In this document: positions 15,776 to 23,524 of the stretch, in pieces
Layout: every line of letters begins with the position of its first letter
Position numbering within the stretch: the first letter of the stretch is position 1
DNA from: Flavobacterium sp. MK4S-17
Lineage (GTDB): Bacteria; Bacteroidota; Bacteroidia; Flavobacteriales; Flavobacteriaceae
DNA: 64,000 nt
Assembly: GCF_009848495.1 (NCBI RefSeq)
Contig: NZ_WWEP01000006.1
Location: 1 to 64,000 of the forward strand
Reading direction: 5' to 3'
Translations under genes and position numbers: made by a program
The notes under the pieces: model-generated
Database searches by the model: none
The model's input: the letters and a program-made list of their open reading frames with translations, nothing else
What the model was told of the DNA's origin: nothing

Positions 15776-16579
15776 ATGAACGGAAACATTACATCTAAAA
15801 ATTATAAAAAACTTGTATTTAAAGCAGGCATCAGTGGTGCCTCTTTTTGTGTGATTGATACACTTAACAATAACATGTCAGATATAATGCAAGTGCCTTT
15901 TACAAAAGGCACTGCTATAGAAGATGAACTGTGGAAAGTTTTTACGGCACACCCGGAGCTTAAAATGCAGTATGATGAAATAACGGTACTGCATGATAAT
16001 AGCTTTAACACCTTTGTTCCACAGGCGTTATTTGAAGAGGAATATATGGGAAGTTACCTGCAATACAACACTAAGGTTTTTGATACGGATGTTTTTGCTT
16101 TTGACAGCCTTGACAGTTATGCCATAAACAATGTATACGTACCGTTTATGAACATCAATAATTATTTAATAGACCGTTTTGGGGCATTTGAATACAGGCA
16201 TACAGCCAGTATATTAACGGCCAGGCTGCTGGATATATCTAAAAACATTGATGAAAAACAGGTGTTTGTACACCTGCAGGATAAGCATTTTGAAATTGTG
16301 GTGGTACGCAACCAGAAACTCCTGCTGTACAATTCTTTTGAATACACTACTCCCGAAGATTTCCTTTACTACCTGTTGTTTACAATGGAGCAGCTTTCGC
16401 TGAACCCCGAAATAACCAGAGTATTGCTTTTGGGAAAAGCTGATGAGGACAATAACTGCTTTACACTTGCTTATAATTATATAAGGAATATTGAGTTGTA
16501 CCAACCCGTAACCTTAACGGATAAGTACCATATACCAGTACAGCAGGCTTCGGAACATTTTATACTATTGAACGCATGA
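15776..16579 (+). CDS. DUF3822 family protein
   Basis: The 267-residue protein resembles DUF3822, an actin-like/PilM-type fold family of unknown role found upstream of rsmD in Bacteroidota. Visible features are LVFKAGISGASFCVID near residue 12, a central VPFMNINNYLIDRFG near 120 and a C-terminal ITRVLLLGKAD. I see no signal peptide or membrane segment. Its stop overlaps the rsmD start as ATGA, so translation is coupled. Its role in ribosome or cell-envelope biology is unknown. Confidence 0.8.
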   Translation: MNGNITSKNYKKLVFKAGISGASFCVIDTLNNNMSDIMQVPFTKGTAIEDELWKVFTAHPELKMQYDEITVLHDNSFNTFVPQALFEEEYMGSYLQYNTKVFDTDVFAFDSLDSYAINNVYVPFMNINNYLIDRFGAFEYRHTASILTARLLDISKNIDEKQVFVHLQDKHFEIVVVRNQKLLLYNSFEYTTPEDFLYYLLFTMEQLSLNPEITRVLLLGKADEDNNCFTLAYNYIRNIELYQPVTLTDKYHIPVQQASEHFILLNA

Positions 16580-17136
16580 GGATAATTTCAGGAAAATATA
16601 AAGGGCGCAGGCTTAATCCGCCAAAAAACCTGCCTGTGCGCCCTACTACCGATATGAGTAAGGAGTCGCTTTTTAATATCCTTAATAACCATTTTGACTT
16701 TGAAGGGCTTAAAGTGCTCGACCTTTTTGCAGGTACAGGCAACCTTAGTTATGAATTCGGTTCGCGTGGTGCTGACAGTATTACGGCTGTAGATGGCGAC
16801 TTTGGGTGCATTAAATTCATAAAGCAAACCGCCACGGAGTTTGATTTTAATATATCGGCCATAAAAAGCGATGTATATAAATTTCTTAAAGCACACAAAG
16901 CTTCGTATGATATTATTGTAGCCGACCCACCTTATAATTCTACCCAAAAAGAATTTGAAGAAGTGGTGTCGCTGGTATTTGAAAATAACCTGCTGCAGGA
17001 AAACGGTATGATGATAATTGAGCACTCAAAGCACACACCTTTAAACCACATGCCCCATTTTTCATTTGATAAAAAATATGGTGGGAGTATTTTTTCGTTT
17101 TTTGAGATAATCCAGAATGATAATCCAAAGGAGTAA
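16576..17136 (+). CDS. rsmD: 16S rRNA (guanine966-N2)-methyltransferase
   Basis: The 186-residue SAM-dependent enzyme methylates G966 of 16S rRNA. The N-terminal MRIISGKYKGRRL is a hallmark of RsmD. Motif I VLDLFAGTGNLSYEF is near residue 50 and the catalytic NPPY-type motif reads VADPPYN near 115. It overlaps the DUF3822 gene by four bases. Downstream lie a pseudogene and rnpB. Confidence 0.94.
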   Translation: MRIISGKYKGRRLNPPKNLPVRPTTDMSKESLFNILNNHFDFEGLKVLDLFAGTGNLSYEFGSRGADSITAVDGDFGCIKFIKQTATEFDFNISAIKSDVYKFLKAHKASYDIIVADPPYNSTQKEFEEVVSLVFENNLLQENGMMIIEHSKHTPLNHMPHFSFDKKYGGSIFSFFEIIQNDNPKE

Positions 17137-17159
17137 TTACTTATAATCTAATTTTACCC

Positions 17160-17680
17160 ATGGAAATATTTACTATTATTCTGATGTTATTAATTGCTGT
17201 AGGAGCCGGATTGTTTCATGTAAGAAAGCACCTTAAGAATACAAAAAAAGCTATATTACAAACCTCAAGTGAGATGACAGGTAAAGCTAACTATCAAGAT
17301 CTCAGAAGTCAGGCATTATCTGTAACACCGCAGGATTTGGGAATTGAAACAAGTCAGGACATTTTAGTATATGGGCTAATTATGGATTGGGAAATGCAGG
17401 GATATATAACCACCGTTACAGCATTTAAAACAGGTGATTGCAAGTTTATATTTAAGTTCAGGAGGTGGAATTATCGGAGGCGGCATGCATAAAAATATAA
17501 ACGCCATTAGCGTTGTTACTACAGGAAAATAAAATACGTTTTCATTTACTTACAACTAAAGGTTTGTACTCAGCACAGGAGTTCATGCATAAAATTGAAG
17601 ATGAAACTTCAAAATGGTATCCTCTTTTTATTGAAGTTAATAACTTAATATACGAACTGCGCACCGTGTCTGAAAAATAA
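17160..17680 (+). pseudogene. frame-broken hypothetical gene
   Basis: Reading from ATG 17160 gives a membrane-anchored N-terminus (residues 2-20 hydrophobic) and a domain with LSVTPQDLGIE, VYGLIMDWEM and VTAFKTGD. A frameshift near 17451 follows; the next frame continues LSSGGGIIGGGMHKN. A second break, with apparent loss of about 30-40 codons, occurs near 17520-17545. After it a third stretch RFHLLTTKGLYSAQEF runs to a TAA at 17678-17680. Intact Bacteroidota relatives, as I recall them, carry these three blocks in one frame (GDASxYLSSGGG, then KFYLLTTKG). The gene is therefore broken at least twice. The downstream gene is rnpB on the opposite strand. Confidence 0.8.
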
Positions 17681-17979
17681 AGCAGGCCTGTAAGCCGGAT
17701 TCTGTCCCTTAAAACAAGGGCCTTATCATTTATCTGGGCGCAACATTGCTGTTACGCTCTATCTGCCTACCCCCCGGCATTGGGCGGGCAGCCCTTAATT
17801 GCCGGTATACATGGCATTTCACCGCATAGAGTTTACCTGATTTCACTACAGCATTACCTGTACATCCTTTCTGCTGCACTTGTCCTACCCTTTTCAGGGC
17901 GACGGGCGTTACCCGCTATGCTGCCCTATGGTGTCCGGACTTTCCTCCCTGCCTAAGCAGAGCGATAAGGCGGCCTGCG
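17681..17979 (-). ncRNA. rnpB: RNase P RNA (bacterial class A)
   Basis: On the minus strand the 5' part contains the universal GAGGAAAGTCCGGAC block just after P1. Near the 3' end come ACAGAATCCGGCTTA and the closing P1 strand. P1 is formed by GGCCTGC (17972-17978) and GCAGGCC (17682-17688). This is the catalytic RNA that matures tRNA 5' ends. About 299 bases between the P1 ends makes it compact compared with the 377 of E. coli. A TATCTTTG promoter box lies directly upstream. Confidence 0.95.
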
Positions 17980-17982
17980 ATG

Positions 17983-17990
17983 CAAAGATA
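17983..17990 (-). promoter_or_regulatory. -7 promoter box of rnpB
   Basis: The minus strand reads TATCTTTG. The expected start at about 17977 coincides with the first bases of helix P1, which supports both calls. Confidence 0.75.
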
Positions 17991-18138
17991 ACTTATTCCC
18001 CGATTTTTTTACTATTGCCTTATTTCCTTTTGGCTACTTACTAACCCCATTTCTTATTTAACTTTTTATTGGCAGCCCTGAATAAGGATAATCTGTACTT
18101 TTAGGTATAAGACAAACTAACTTATAAATATACTAACT

Positions 18139-18441
18139 ATGGACAGACAGATGTATCATTATGCCACCGTATCAAAGGCATTAGACGAATTAGCCAATAA
18201 AGGCTTTACAACAGATTTTAACCTGGAGGAAGACCGCATTGTAAACCATTGCGAAGACTTTACCATTGAGCATATTTACCGTTATGAGGGGGAAAGCGAC
18301 CCGGGTGATGAAGCAACTGTTTATGGTATTGTGGCCAAAGATGGCGAAAAAGGTGTGTTTGTGGCAAGCCACGGTGCTTACACCGAAAAAAGCGCAGCAA
18401 AAATGCTGCATGATATGAGTATTAAAGGAAGGGAAAATTAA
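18139..18441 (+). CDS. small conserved hypothetical protein
   Basis: The protein has 100 residues and no signal peptide. It shows the pattern of a Bacteroidota family with an N-terminal TVSKALDELANKGF helix, a charged FNLEED segment, YRYEGESDPGDEATVYGI and a C-terminal helix. I recall such proteins being labelled phosphoribosylpyrophosphate synthetase, but none of the PRPP-synthase motifs is present and the size is a third of that enzyme. Function unknown. The topoisomerase IB gene follows 14 bases later, so the two are probably co-transcribed. Confidence 0.85.
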   Translation: MDRQMYHYATVSKALDELANKGFTTDFNLEEDRIVNHCEDFTIEHIYRYEGESDPGDEATVYGIVAKDGEKGVFVASHGAYTEKSAAKMLHDMSIKGREN

Positions 18442-18455
18442 GCCCTTAAAACTAT

Positions 18456-19529
18456 ATGCGCAGGCTGCAAAAAAAACTTGAAAAAATAGGCAGTGATCCA
18501 AAAATCACAGCCAAAGCCGTTGGTTTACGCTATGCCTTACAGTCCGAAAAAGGCTATTACAGGCAGCGCAAAGCCAACGGCTTTACTTATAAAGACCATG
18601 AGGGCACTACAGTTACAGATAAGGAAGTACTGGAAAGGATAAAAAAACTGGTAATACCACCCGCATGGCAAAATGTATGGATTTCACCCTACCCGCACGG
18701 GCACCTGCAGGTTACAGGGATTGATGCCAAAGGGCGCAAGCAATACCGATACCACCCGGAATGGAACAGGATAAGGAACCAGTCTAAATTTTACAGGCTT
18801 CGCCGTTTTGCACTGGCCTTGCCCGATATACGGGAGCAATTAGATAAAGACCTTGCAAAAAAAGGACTGCCTTATGAAAAAGTAGTTGCCCTGGTGGTAA
18901 AACTGATAGAGCTTACCAACATACGTATAGGAAATGATGCCTATAAAAAATTATACGGCTCTTTTGGGCTTACCACACTTCGCGATAAGCATGTAAAATT
19001 TAAAGGCAATGCCGTATGGTTCGAATTTACAGGAAAAAAAGGGGTTAAACATAAAATAAAGCTGGAAAGCCGCAGGATGGCAAACCTTGTAAAAAAGTGC
19101 AAGGATATTCCCGGTTATGAACTTTTTCAATATTATGATAATGACGGCAGGCACCACTCTATAGGTTCGGGCGACGTAAACCAGTATATAAAAGAAATTA
19201 CAGGCGAAGATTTTACAGCCAAGGATTTCCGTGCATGGGCAGGAAGCCTTAATGCATTATGCGCATTTCATGAAATTGGCGAGCACAGCAGCATGAGCGA
19301 CTGCAAAAAGAAAATTGTGAATGTGCTGGACTCCGTAGCCGAGAAACTGGGCAATACGCGCGCAGTCTGCAAAAAGTATTATGTGCACCCAACAGTAATA
19401 GCTTCCTATGAAAAGGGTTCCATATGGAATTACAAATATACGGATGATGCGCCTGATTCCTTTAATAACAGGGAGAAAGCGCTTTTTGAACTGCTATGCA
19501 GCGAAGATATAGCAGAAGTGATAGCTTAA
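18456..19529 (+). CDS. DNA topoisomerase IB (poxvirus type)
   Basis: The 357-residue enzyme relaxes supercoils through a 3'-phosphotyrosine link. Active-site arginine and lysine regions are IRIGNDAYKKLYGSFGLTTLR (about residues 152-171) and the KLESRRMANLVKK stretch. FRAWAGSLNA is near 258, and the catalytic tyrosine lies in HPTVIASYEKGSI near 308. Bacterial homologues of vaccinia topoisomerase occur patchily and are thought to be accessory. It is preceded by the 100-residue gene and followed by dnaX with its own promoter. Confidence 0.93.
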   Translation: MRRLQKKLEKIGSDPKITAKAVGLRYALQSEKGYYRQRKANGFTYKDHEGTTVTDKEVLERIKKLVIPPAWQNVWISPYPHGHLQVTGIDAKGRKQYRYHPEWNRIRNQSKFYRLRRFALALPDIREQLDKDLAKKGLPYEKVVALVVKLIELTNIRIGNDAYKKLYGSFGLTTLRDKHVKFKGNAVWFEFTGKKGVKHKIKLESRRMANLVKKCKDIPGYELFQYYDNDGRHHSIGSGDVNQYIKEITGEDFTAKDFRAWAGSLNALCAFHEIGEHSSMSDCKKKIVNVLDSVAEKLGNTRAVCKKYYVHPTVIASYEKGSIWNYKYTDDAPDSFNNREKALFELLCSEDIAEVIA

Positions 19530-19587
19530 GATTATATTTTAACTATTGCTCTGTACAATCATACCTTAAAAATCTGAAATCATTTAC

Positions 19588-19595
19588 TATCTTTG
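19588..19595 (+). promoter_or_regulatory. -7 promoter box of dnaX
   Basis: TATCTTTG matches TAnnTTTG. The expected start near 19602 leaves only about 4 bases before the ATG at 19606, so the message would be nearly leaderless. Confidence 0.6.
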
Positions 19596-19605
19596 TTCCG
19601 AGCCT

Positions 19606-20691
19606 ATGGAACAATTTATAGTATCTGCACGAAAATACCGCCCGCAAACCTTTAAGGATGTTGTCGGTCAGCAGGCTATTACCAATACACTGCTTAATGC
19701 TATTGAAAATAACCATTTAGCACAGGCTTTGTTGTTTACAGGCCCACGTGGTGTGGGTAAAACCACCTGCGCACGTATTTTGGCACGCAAAATAAACCAG
19801 GAAGGTTATGATGACCCGAATGAAGATTTTGCCTTTAACGTTTTTGAGCTTGACGCTGCCAGCAATAACTCGGTTGATGATATACGAAACCTTATAGACC
19901 AGGTAAGGATACCCCCGCAAACGGGAAAATACAAGGTTTATATTATAGATGAGGTTCATATGCTTTCTCAGGCAGCTTTTAACGCCTTCCTGAAAACACT
20001 TGAAGAACCGCCAAGGCATGCTATTTTTATACTTGCCACTACAGAAAAGCACAAAATAATACCTACGATATTATCCCGCTGCCAGATATTCGACTTTAAA
20101 CGTATTACTGTAAAAGATGCAAAGGAACACCTTGCAGAAGTTGCAAAAAGCCAGGGAATAACCTTTGAGGATGATGCACTGCATATTATAGCCCAAAAAG
20201 CAGATGGTGCCATGCGCGATGCGCTTTCCATATTTGACAGGGTGGTTAGCTATAGTGGCAATAACCTTACACGGCAGGCTGTTACCGAAAACCTTAATGT
20301 ACTTGACTATGAATATTACATAAAGGTAACCGACCTGATACTGGCCAATAATATACCGCAGTTGCTCCTTACTTTTAATGAAATACTTGCCAAAGGTTTT
20401 GATGCGCATCATTTTGTAGCAGGCCTTGCCTCACATTTCCGTGATTTGCTTGTGTGCCAAAACCCGGCCACGCTTATATTGCTTGAAGCAGGTGAATCCG
20501 CACAGGCTTTGTACAGGGAACAATCACAAAAAGCAAACCCTGAATTTTTATTGCAGGCTATTGACATTACCAATGATTGCGACCTTAAGTATAAAACAAG
20601 CCAAAACCAAAGGCTTTTAGTTGAACTTTGCCTTATGCAGCTTGCCTCCATTACTTTTAATGGAGAAAAAAAAAAGCTGAACAATTTATAA
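19606..20691 (+). CDS. dnaX: DNA polymerase III gamma-like product of dnaX (zero frame)
   Basis: The zero-frame product is 361 residues and contains the clamp-loader AAA+ ATPase. FKDVVGQQAI is near residue 17, Walker A GPRGVGKTTC near 46, Walker B YIIDEVHMLS near 115 and the sensor ATTEKHKIIPTILSRC near 146. It ends soon after an A10 run (20666-20675), at the TAA 20689-20691. The codon set is GAA AAA AAA AAG. The zinc-binding cysteine module of E. coli DnaX is missing here; only isolated cysteines are seen. The other reading frame directly after the A run encodes the expected rest of the protein, so this product corresponds to gamma. Confidence 0.92.
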   Translation: MEQFIVSARKYRPQTFKDVVGQQAITNTLLNAIENNHLAQALLFTGPRGVGKTTCARILARKINQEGYDDPNEDFAFNVFELDAASNNSVDDIRNLIDQVRIPPQTGKYKVYIIDEVHMLSQAAFNAFLKTLEEPPRHAIFILATTEKHKIIPTILSRCQIFDFKRITVKDAKEHLAEVAKSQGITFEDDALHIIAQKADGAMRDALSIFDRVVSYSGNNLTRQAVTENLNVLDYEYYIKVTDLILANNIPQLLLTFNEILAKGFDAHHFVAGLASHFRDLLVCQNPATLILLEAGESAQALYREQSQKANPEFLLQAIDITNDCDLKYKTSQNQRLLVELCLMQLASITFNGEKKKLNNL

Positions 20692-21332
20692 TTCCGCCGT
20701 ATTATTTTAAAAATAATACTGTACAGCCACATGTTACAGAGCAGAATGCTGCACAAAATACCATAACAGTAAATACAGGTATTAAGCCACTGCCTACTGC
20801 CCAGCTTGAAGTTGATGCCCCTGAGATTATAAAACCTCCTGTTGTAAAACAGGAAGACGACGGGCAGCCAAAGGTTTCAGCCTTTTCTTTATCGAGTATA
20901 AAGATGAAACGGGAAATGGCGCAAAGCCACAAAGAGGCACAAAAAAGCCATGATGAACTACCTCGTGAGGCGTTTACAGAAACCGATATGCTGTTACTAT
21001 GGAACAAGTTTGCACAACGGCTTAGCGACACCGGGCAAAAAATCATGGCAACCTATATGCAGATTAACGACCCCGTTTTGGATGCTGATGGTGTTACTAT
21101 AAAACTGGAATTACCAAATGAGGGCTCTAAAGTAGATTTTGACAACAATAAAATTGAATTACTGGGCTATTTGCGTGGCAAGCTCCACAATCACGATATT
21201 GTAATTGAAACCCATGTTAATGAAGCTGTTGCTGCAAGACATGCCTTTACCCCACAGGAAAAGTATGAAAAGCTAAAAGCTATAAACCCTGCTATTGAAT
21301 TGCTGCGCAAAGCTTTTGACCTTGATATATAG
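19606..21332 (+). CDS. dnaX: DNA polymerase III tau-like product of dnaX (via -1 slippage)
   Basis: A -1 shift at the A10 run continues the frame from GCT at 20676 without a stop to the TAG at 21330-21332. The full product is about 575 residues. The extra part has a proline/charged linker (IIPPYYF, VQPHVTEQ) and a C-terminal domain beginning near KMKREMAQSHKEAQ and ending FDLDI, matching the tau region that contacts polymerase and helicase in family members. Both frames use the same codon style. Other explanations are a homopolymer sequencing error (11 or 8 A would join the frames directly) or a true mutation. Confidence 0.75.
20662..20719 (+). other. slippery A10 tract with downstream hairpin in dnaX
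   Basis: GGAG (20662-20665) leads directly into ten A (20666-20675), then GCTGAAC. The tract contains the A AAA AAG heptamer known from E. coli dnaX. It resembles the long A run used for transcriptional slippage in Thermus dnaX. A weak hairpin, GTATTATT (20699-20706) with AATAATAC (20712-20719), lies 23 bases further on. That is farther than a typical stimulatory stem. Confidence 0.7.
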
Positions 21333-21333
21333 C

Positions 21334-22572
21334 CTAAGTCTCCTGCTCCATTTCCTGGCGTTTTAACTTTACCTGTGCCAACAAGCCGGATATAACTTTT
21401 TTATTAACTACATTAATTTGTAGCTGCATTAATAAATTATGAAGTTCGCTTTGTATTATCCTGTCATTTTTTCCATAATCCCAAATGGGAAATATTGATG
21501 CTTTGAATATTTCTTCAAAATCAGGATTTTTTACCGCTATCCTTTTCTTATGCTCTTCGTCTGATATACTGCTTTGTGGAAAAAAACAGGCCCTGTACGA
21601 CAGCAGGCGAAACAAAGACCGAAGTGAAAGGCAGGCTGTACCCGGATCGTTTACACCGGGGCTTAATGCCTTAAGTGCTATTTCTGTAAGTTGTTTAAAT
21701 CCATAAAGAAAATTACCGTCTATAGATTCGTCATTATTGAGATATATATTATCCTGGAGTTTTTTAACAGCTTCTTCAGGCAATGGCCTGCTGGTTTTAA
21801 TAAACGGGTTTCCTTCAAGTATAAAGGTTCCCGGTTGGTATAACAAGCTTATTACACAGTCATACTCATTACAAACATTAAGCAGCCCCCGTACATTCAT
21901 CCCCTCGTAAACACCTGATACAGGTGCAGGGACATTATAATCCATCTTTTTGAAACCGGCAGCCAAAGGTTCTTTTTCAAGTTTACAGCTAACCTGCATA
22001 ACCTGCATTGTGTTTTTAAAAATCCTTTTTATAATAACCTCATATTTAACTGACTGTGTTATATAATGAAGAAAATAAATGAAAAGGAACAAGTCAAAAA
22101 TAGCAAGTACAATAAGCACGTAAGTACTTATAGCAGGTATATGTATCCCGGAATCAATATCTCTAATAGTACTTAATAAAAACAGTGCATATACAATTGT
22201 GCCGATATAAATACCCAATATTACCTGCTGAAACCTATTGCCGATAAGCTTGTTCAACACCCTGTTACTCATGTTTGATGCAGCCTGGTTTAGCACTATC
22301 ATCACCATAGAGAAGCTAAAAACAGTAAGCGATATAATACCTCCTGTAATTACCACAATTATATTCCTGGCCGTTTCAGGGTCTTTAAGGCTTAGCCACG
22401 TTAACTGTGATTTGATATTTTTCCCTGTTTCAGAAAAATCAAAAATAACGCTTACTACCGAAAGTACTAGAAATAGCAATACCAAAAGCGCAGGATAAAA
22501 AGCAATACTGTTTATTATGCTGTAATACCTTGTTTTTAGTATAAACTTTATTTTATTTAAAAGCATATTCAT
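21334..22572 (-). CDS. DUF2254 family membrane protein
   Basis: The 412-residue protein has four likely membrane segments in its N-terminal half (about residues 18-40, 60-85, 110-130 and 140-165). A cytosolic domain of about 240 residues follows, containing GVYEGMNVRGLLNVCNEYDC and ALKALSPGVNDPGTA, which are usual in DUF2254. Function is unknown. It follows the ppx gene by 25 bases on the same strand, the last gene of a run sixA-ppk1-ppx-DUF2254, which hints at a link with phosphate or membrane physiology. It converges on dnaX with 1 base between. Confidence 0.85.
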   Translation of the reverse strand: MNMLLNKIKFILKTRYYSIINSIAFYPALLVLLFLVLSVVSVIFDFSETGKNIKSQLTWLSLKDPETARNIIVVITGGIISLTVFSFSMVMIVLNQAASNMSNRVLNKLIGNRFQQVILGIYIGTIVYALFLLSTIRDIDSGIHIPAISTYVLIVLAIFDLFLFIYFLHYITQSVKYEVIIKRIFKNTMQVMQVSCKLEKEPLAAGFKKMDYNVPAPVSGVYEGMNVRGLLNVCNEYDCVISLLYQPGTFILEGNPFIKTSRPLPEEAVKKLQDNIYLNNDESIDGNFLYGFKQLTEIALKALSPGVNDPGTACLSLRSLFRLLSYRACFFPQSSISDEEHKKRIAVKNPDFEEIFKASIFPIWDYGKNDRIIQSELHNLLMQLQINVVNKKVISGLLAQVKLKRQEMEQET

Positions 22573-22597
22573 TAATACTCAGGGAATTTAGGCCAAG

Positions 22598-23488
22598 CTA
22601 AATTTTTTCATAATACATGGCTTTAATAATACCGTCAGACAAACCTATTTTTGGCACATATATATTCCTTGCACCACTCCATTTCATTGCATTAAGATAA
22701 ATGCGCGTTGCATAAATTATAACATCGGCGCGGTCAGGGTTAAGGCCAAGTTCGGCAATACGCTGCTCATAAGTGAGGCCGTTTAAAAACTGGTATTGCG
22801 AGTTTATGTAAAAGTACGAAAGCGGCTTATCCTGCTTTTTACCCGATAGCTTAAACAGTTTATTAATATTTCCTCCCGAACCTATAAGGGTTACATTATC
22901 ATAGGGTTCGGTAACGCTTTTAATCCATTTTTCTATTTCCTGCCAAACTATATCATTAACCATATTATTAAGCAGCCTTACAGTACCATTTTTAAATGAT
23001 TTTGAAGCAACAATTTTTCCTCCTGTAAATAAGGAAAATTCAGTGCTTCCGCCTCCAACATCAACAAACAGGTAGGTTTGGTCAGGCTTAATAAATTCGT
23101 GAAGGTCGGTTTCAGCAATGATGGCTGCTTCCTTTTTGCCGTCTATAATATCAATATGTACATCAGCCTCCCTGGCAATCAGTTCGGCAACTTCTTTACC
23201 GTTATATGCCTCCCGCATGGCAGATGTAGCGCATGCCATATATTTTTCCACACGGTGCACTTTCATTAAAAGCCTGTAGGCTTTCATGGCATCAATCATG
23301 CGGCTTATATTTTCTTCGGTAATTTCGCCTACTGTAAAGGCATCCTGCCCTAAGCGTATGGGCACACGCACTAACGAACTTTTACTGAATTGCGGCTCTT
23401 TTCCCGGCTGTTCCACTATGTTAGCCACAAGCAGCCTCATGGCATTAGAGCCAATATCTATTGCAGCATACTTTTTTATATTAATCAT
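22598..23488 (-). CDS. ppx: Ppx/GppA family exopolyphosphatase
   Basis: The 296-residue protein is an ASKHA-fold phosphatase. The phosphate-1 loop AAIDIGSNAMRLLVAN is at residues 8-23, the catalytic glutamate lies in CATSAMREAYNG near 107-118, and the second loop is LFVDVGGGSTEFSLF near 140. It corresponds to the N-terminal half of E. coli Ppx (513 residues) and lacks the C-terminal HD-like domain, as do many short family members. It could degrade polyphosphate or pppGpp. It lies 36 bases after ppk1, which favours the polyphosphate role. Confidence 0.9.
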   Translation of the reverse strand: MINIKKYAAIDIGSNAMRLLVANIVEQPGKEPQFSKSSLVRVPIRLGQDAFTVGEITEENISRMIDAMKAYRLLMKVHRVEKYMACATSAMREAYNGKEVAELIAREADVHIDIIDGKKEAAIIAETDLHEFIKPDQTYLFVDVGGGSTEFSLFTGGKIVASKSFKNGTVRLLNNMVNDIVWQEIEKWIKSVTEPYDNVTLIGSGGNINKLFKLSGKKQDKPLSYFYINSQYQFLNGLTYEQRIAELGLNPDRADVIIYATRIYLNAMKWSGARNIYVPKIGLSDGIIKAMYYEKI

Positions 23489-23524
23489 TCCACAAATGCC
23501 TTGCTGTTACAACCAAGGGCTTTG

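Noticed and set aside
18139..18441. Phosphoribosylpyrophosphate synthetase as name for the 100-residue protein
   Set aside because: The PRPP-binding and ATP-binding motifs are absent and the length is about one third of the enzyme.
20699..20719. Hairpin as stimulator of the dnaX frameshift
   Set aside because: It starts 23 bases after the A run and is made of A-T pairs; usual stimulators lie 5-9 bases away and are stronger. It is listed only as a neighbouring structure.
20409..20756. Open minus-strand frames inside dnaX and many similar frames opposite uvrA, ppc and the RND permease gene
   Set aside because: They lie wholly antisense to conserved genes, have no promoter or homology that I recognise, and follow from codon bias on the other strand.
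20666..21332. dnaX as a plain pseudogene
   Set aside because: dnaX is essential, both parts keep normal codon use and conserved residues, and the break lies exactly on a known type of slippery run.
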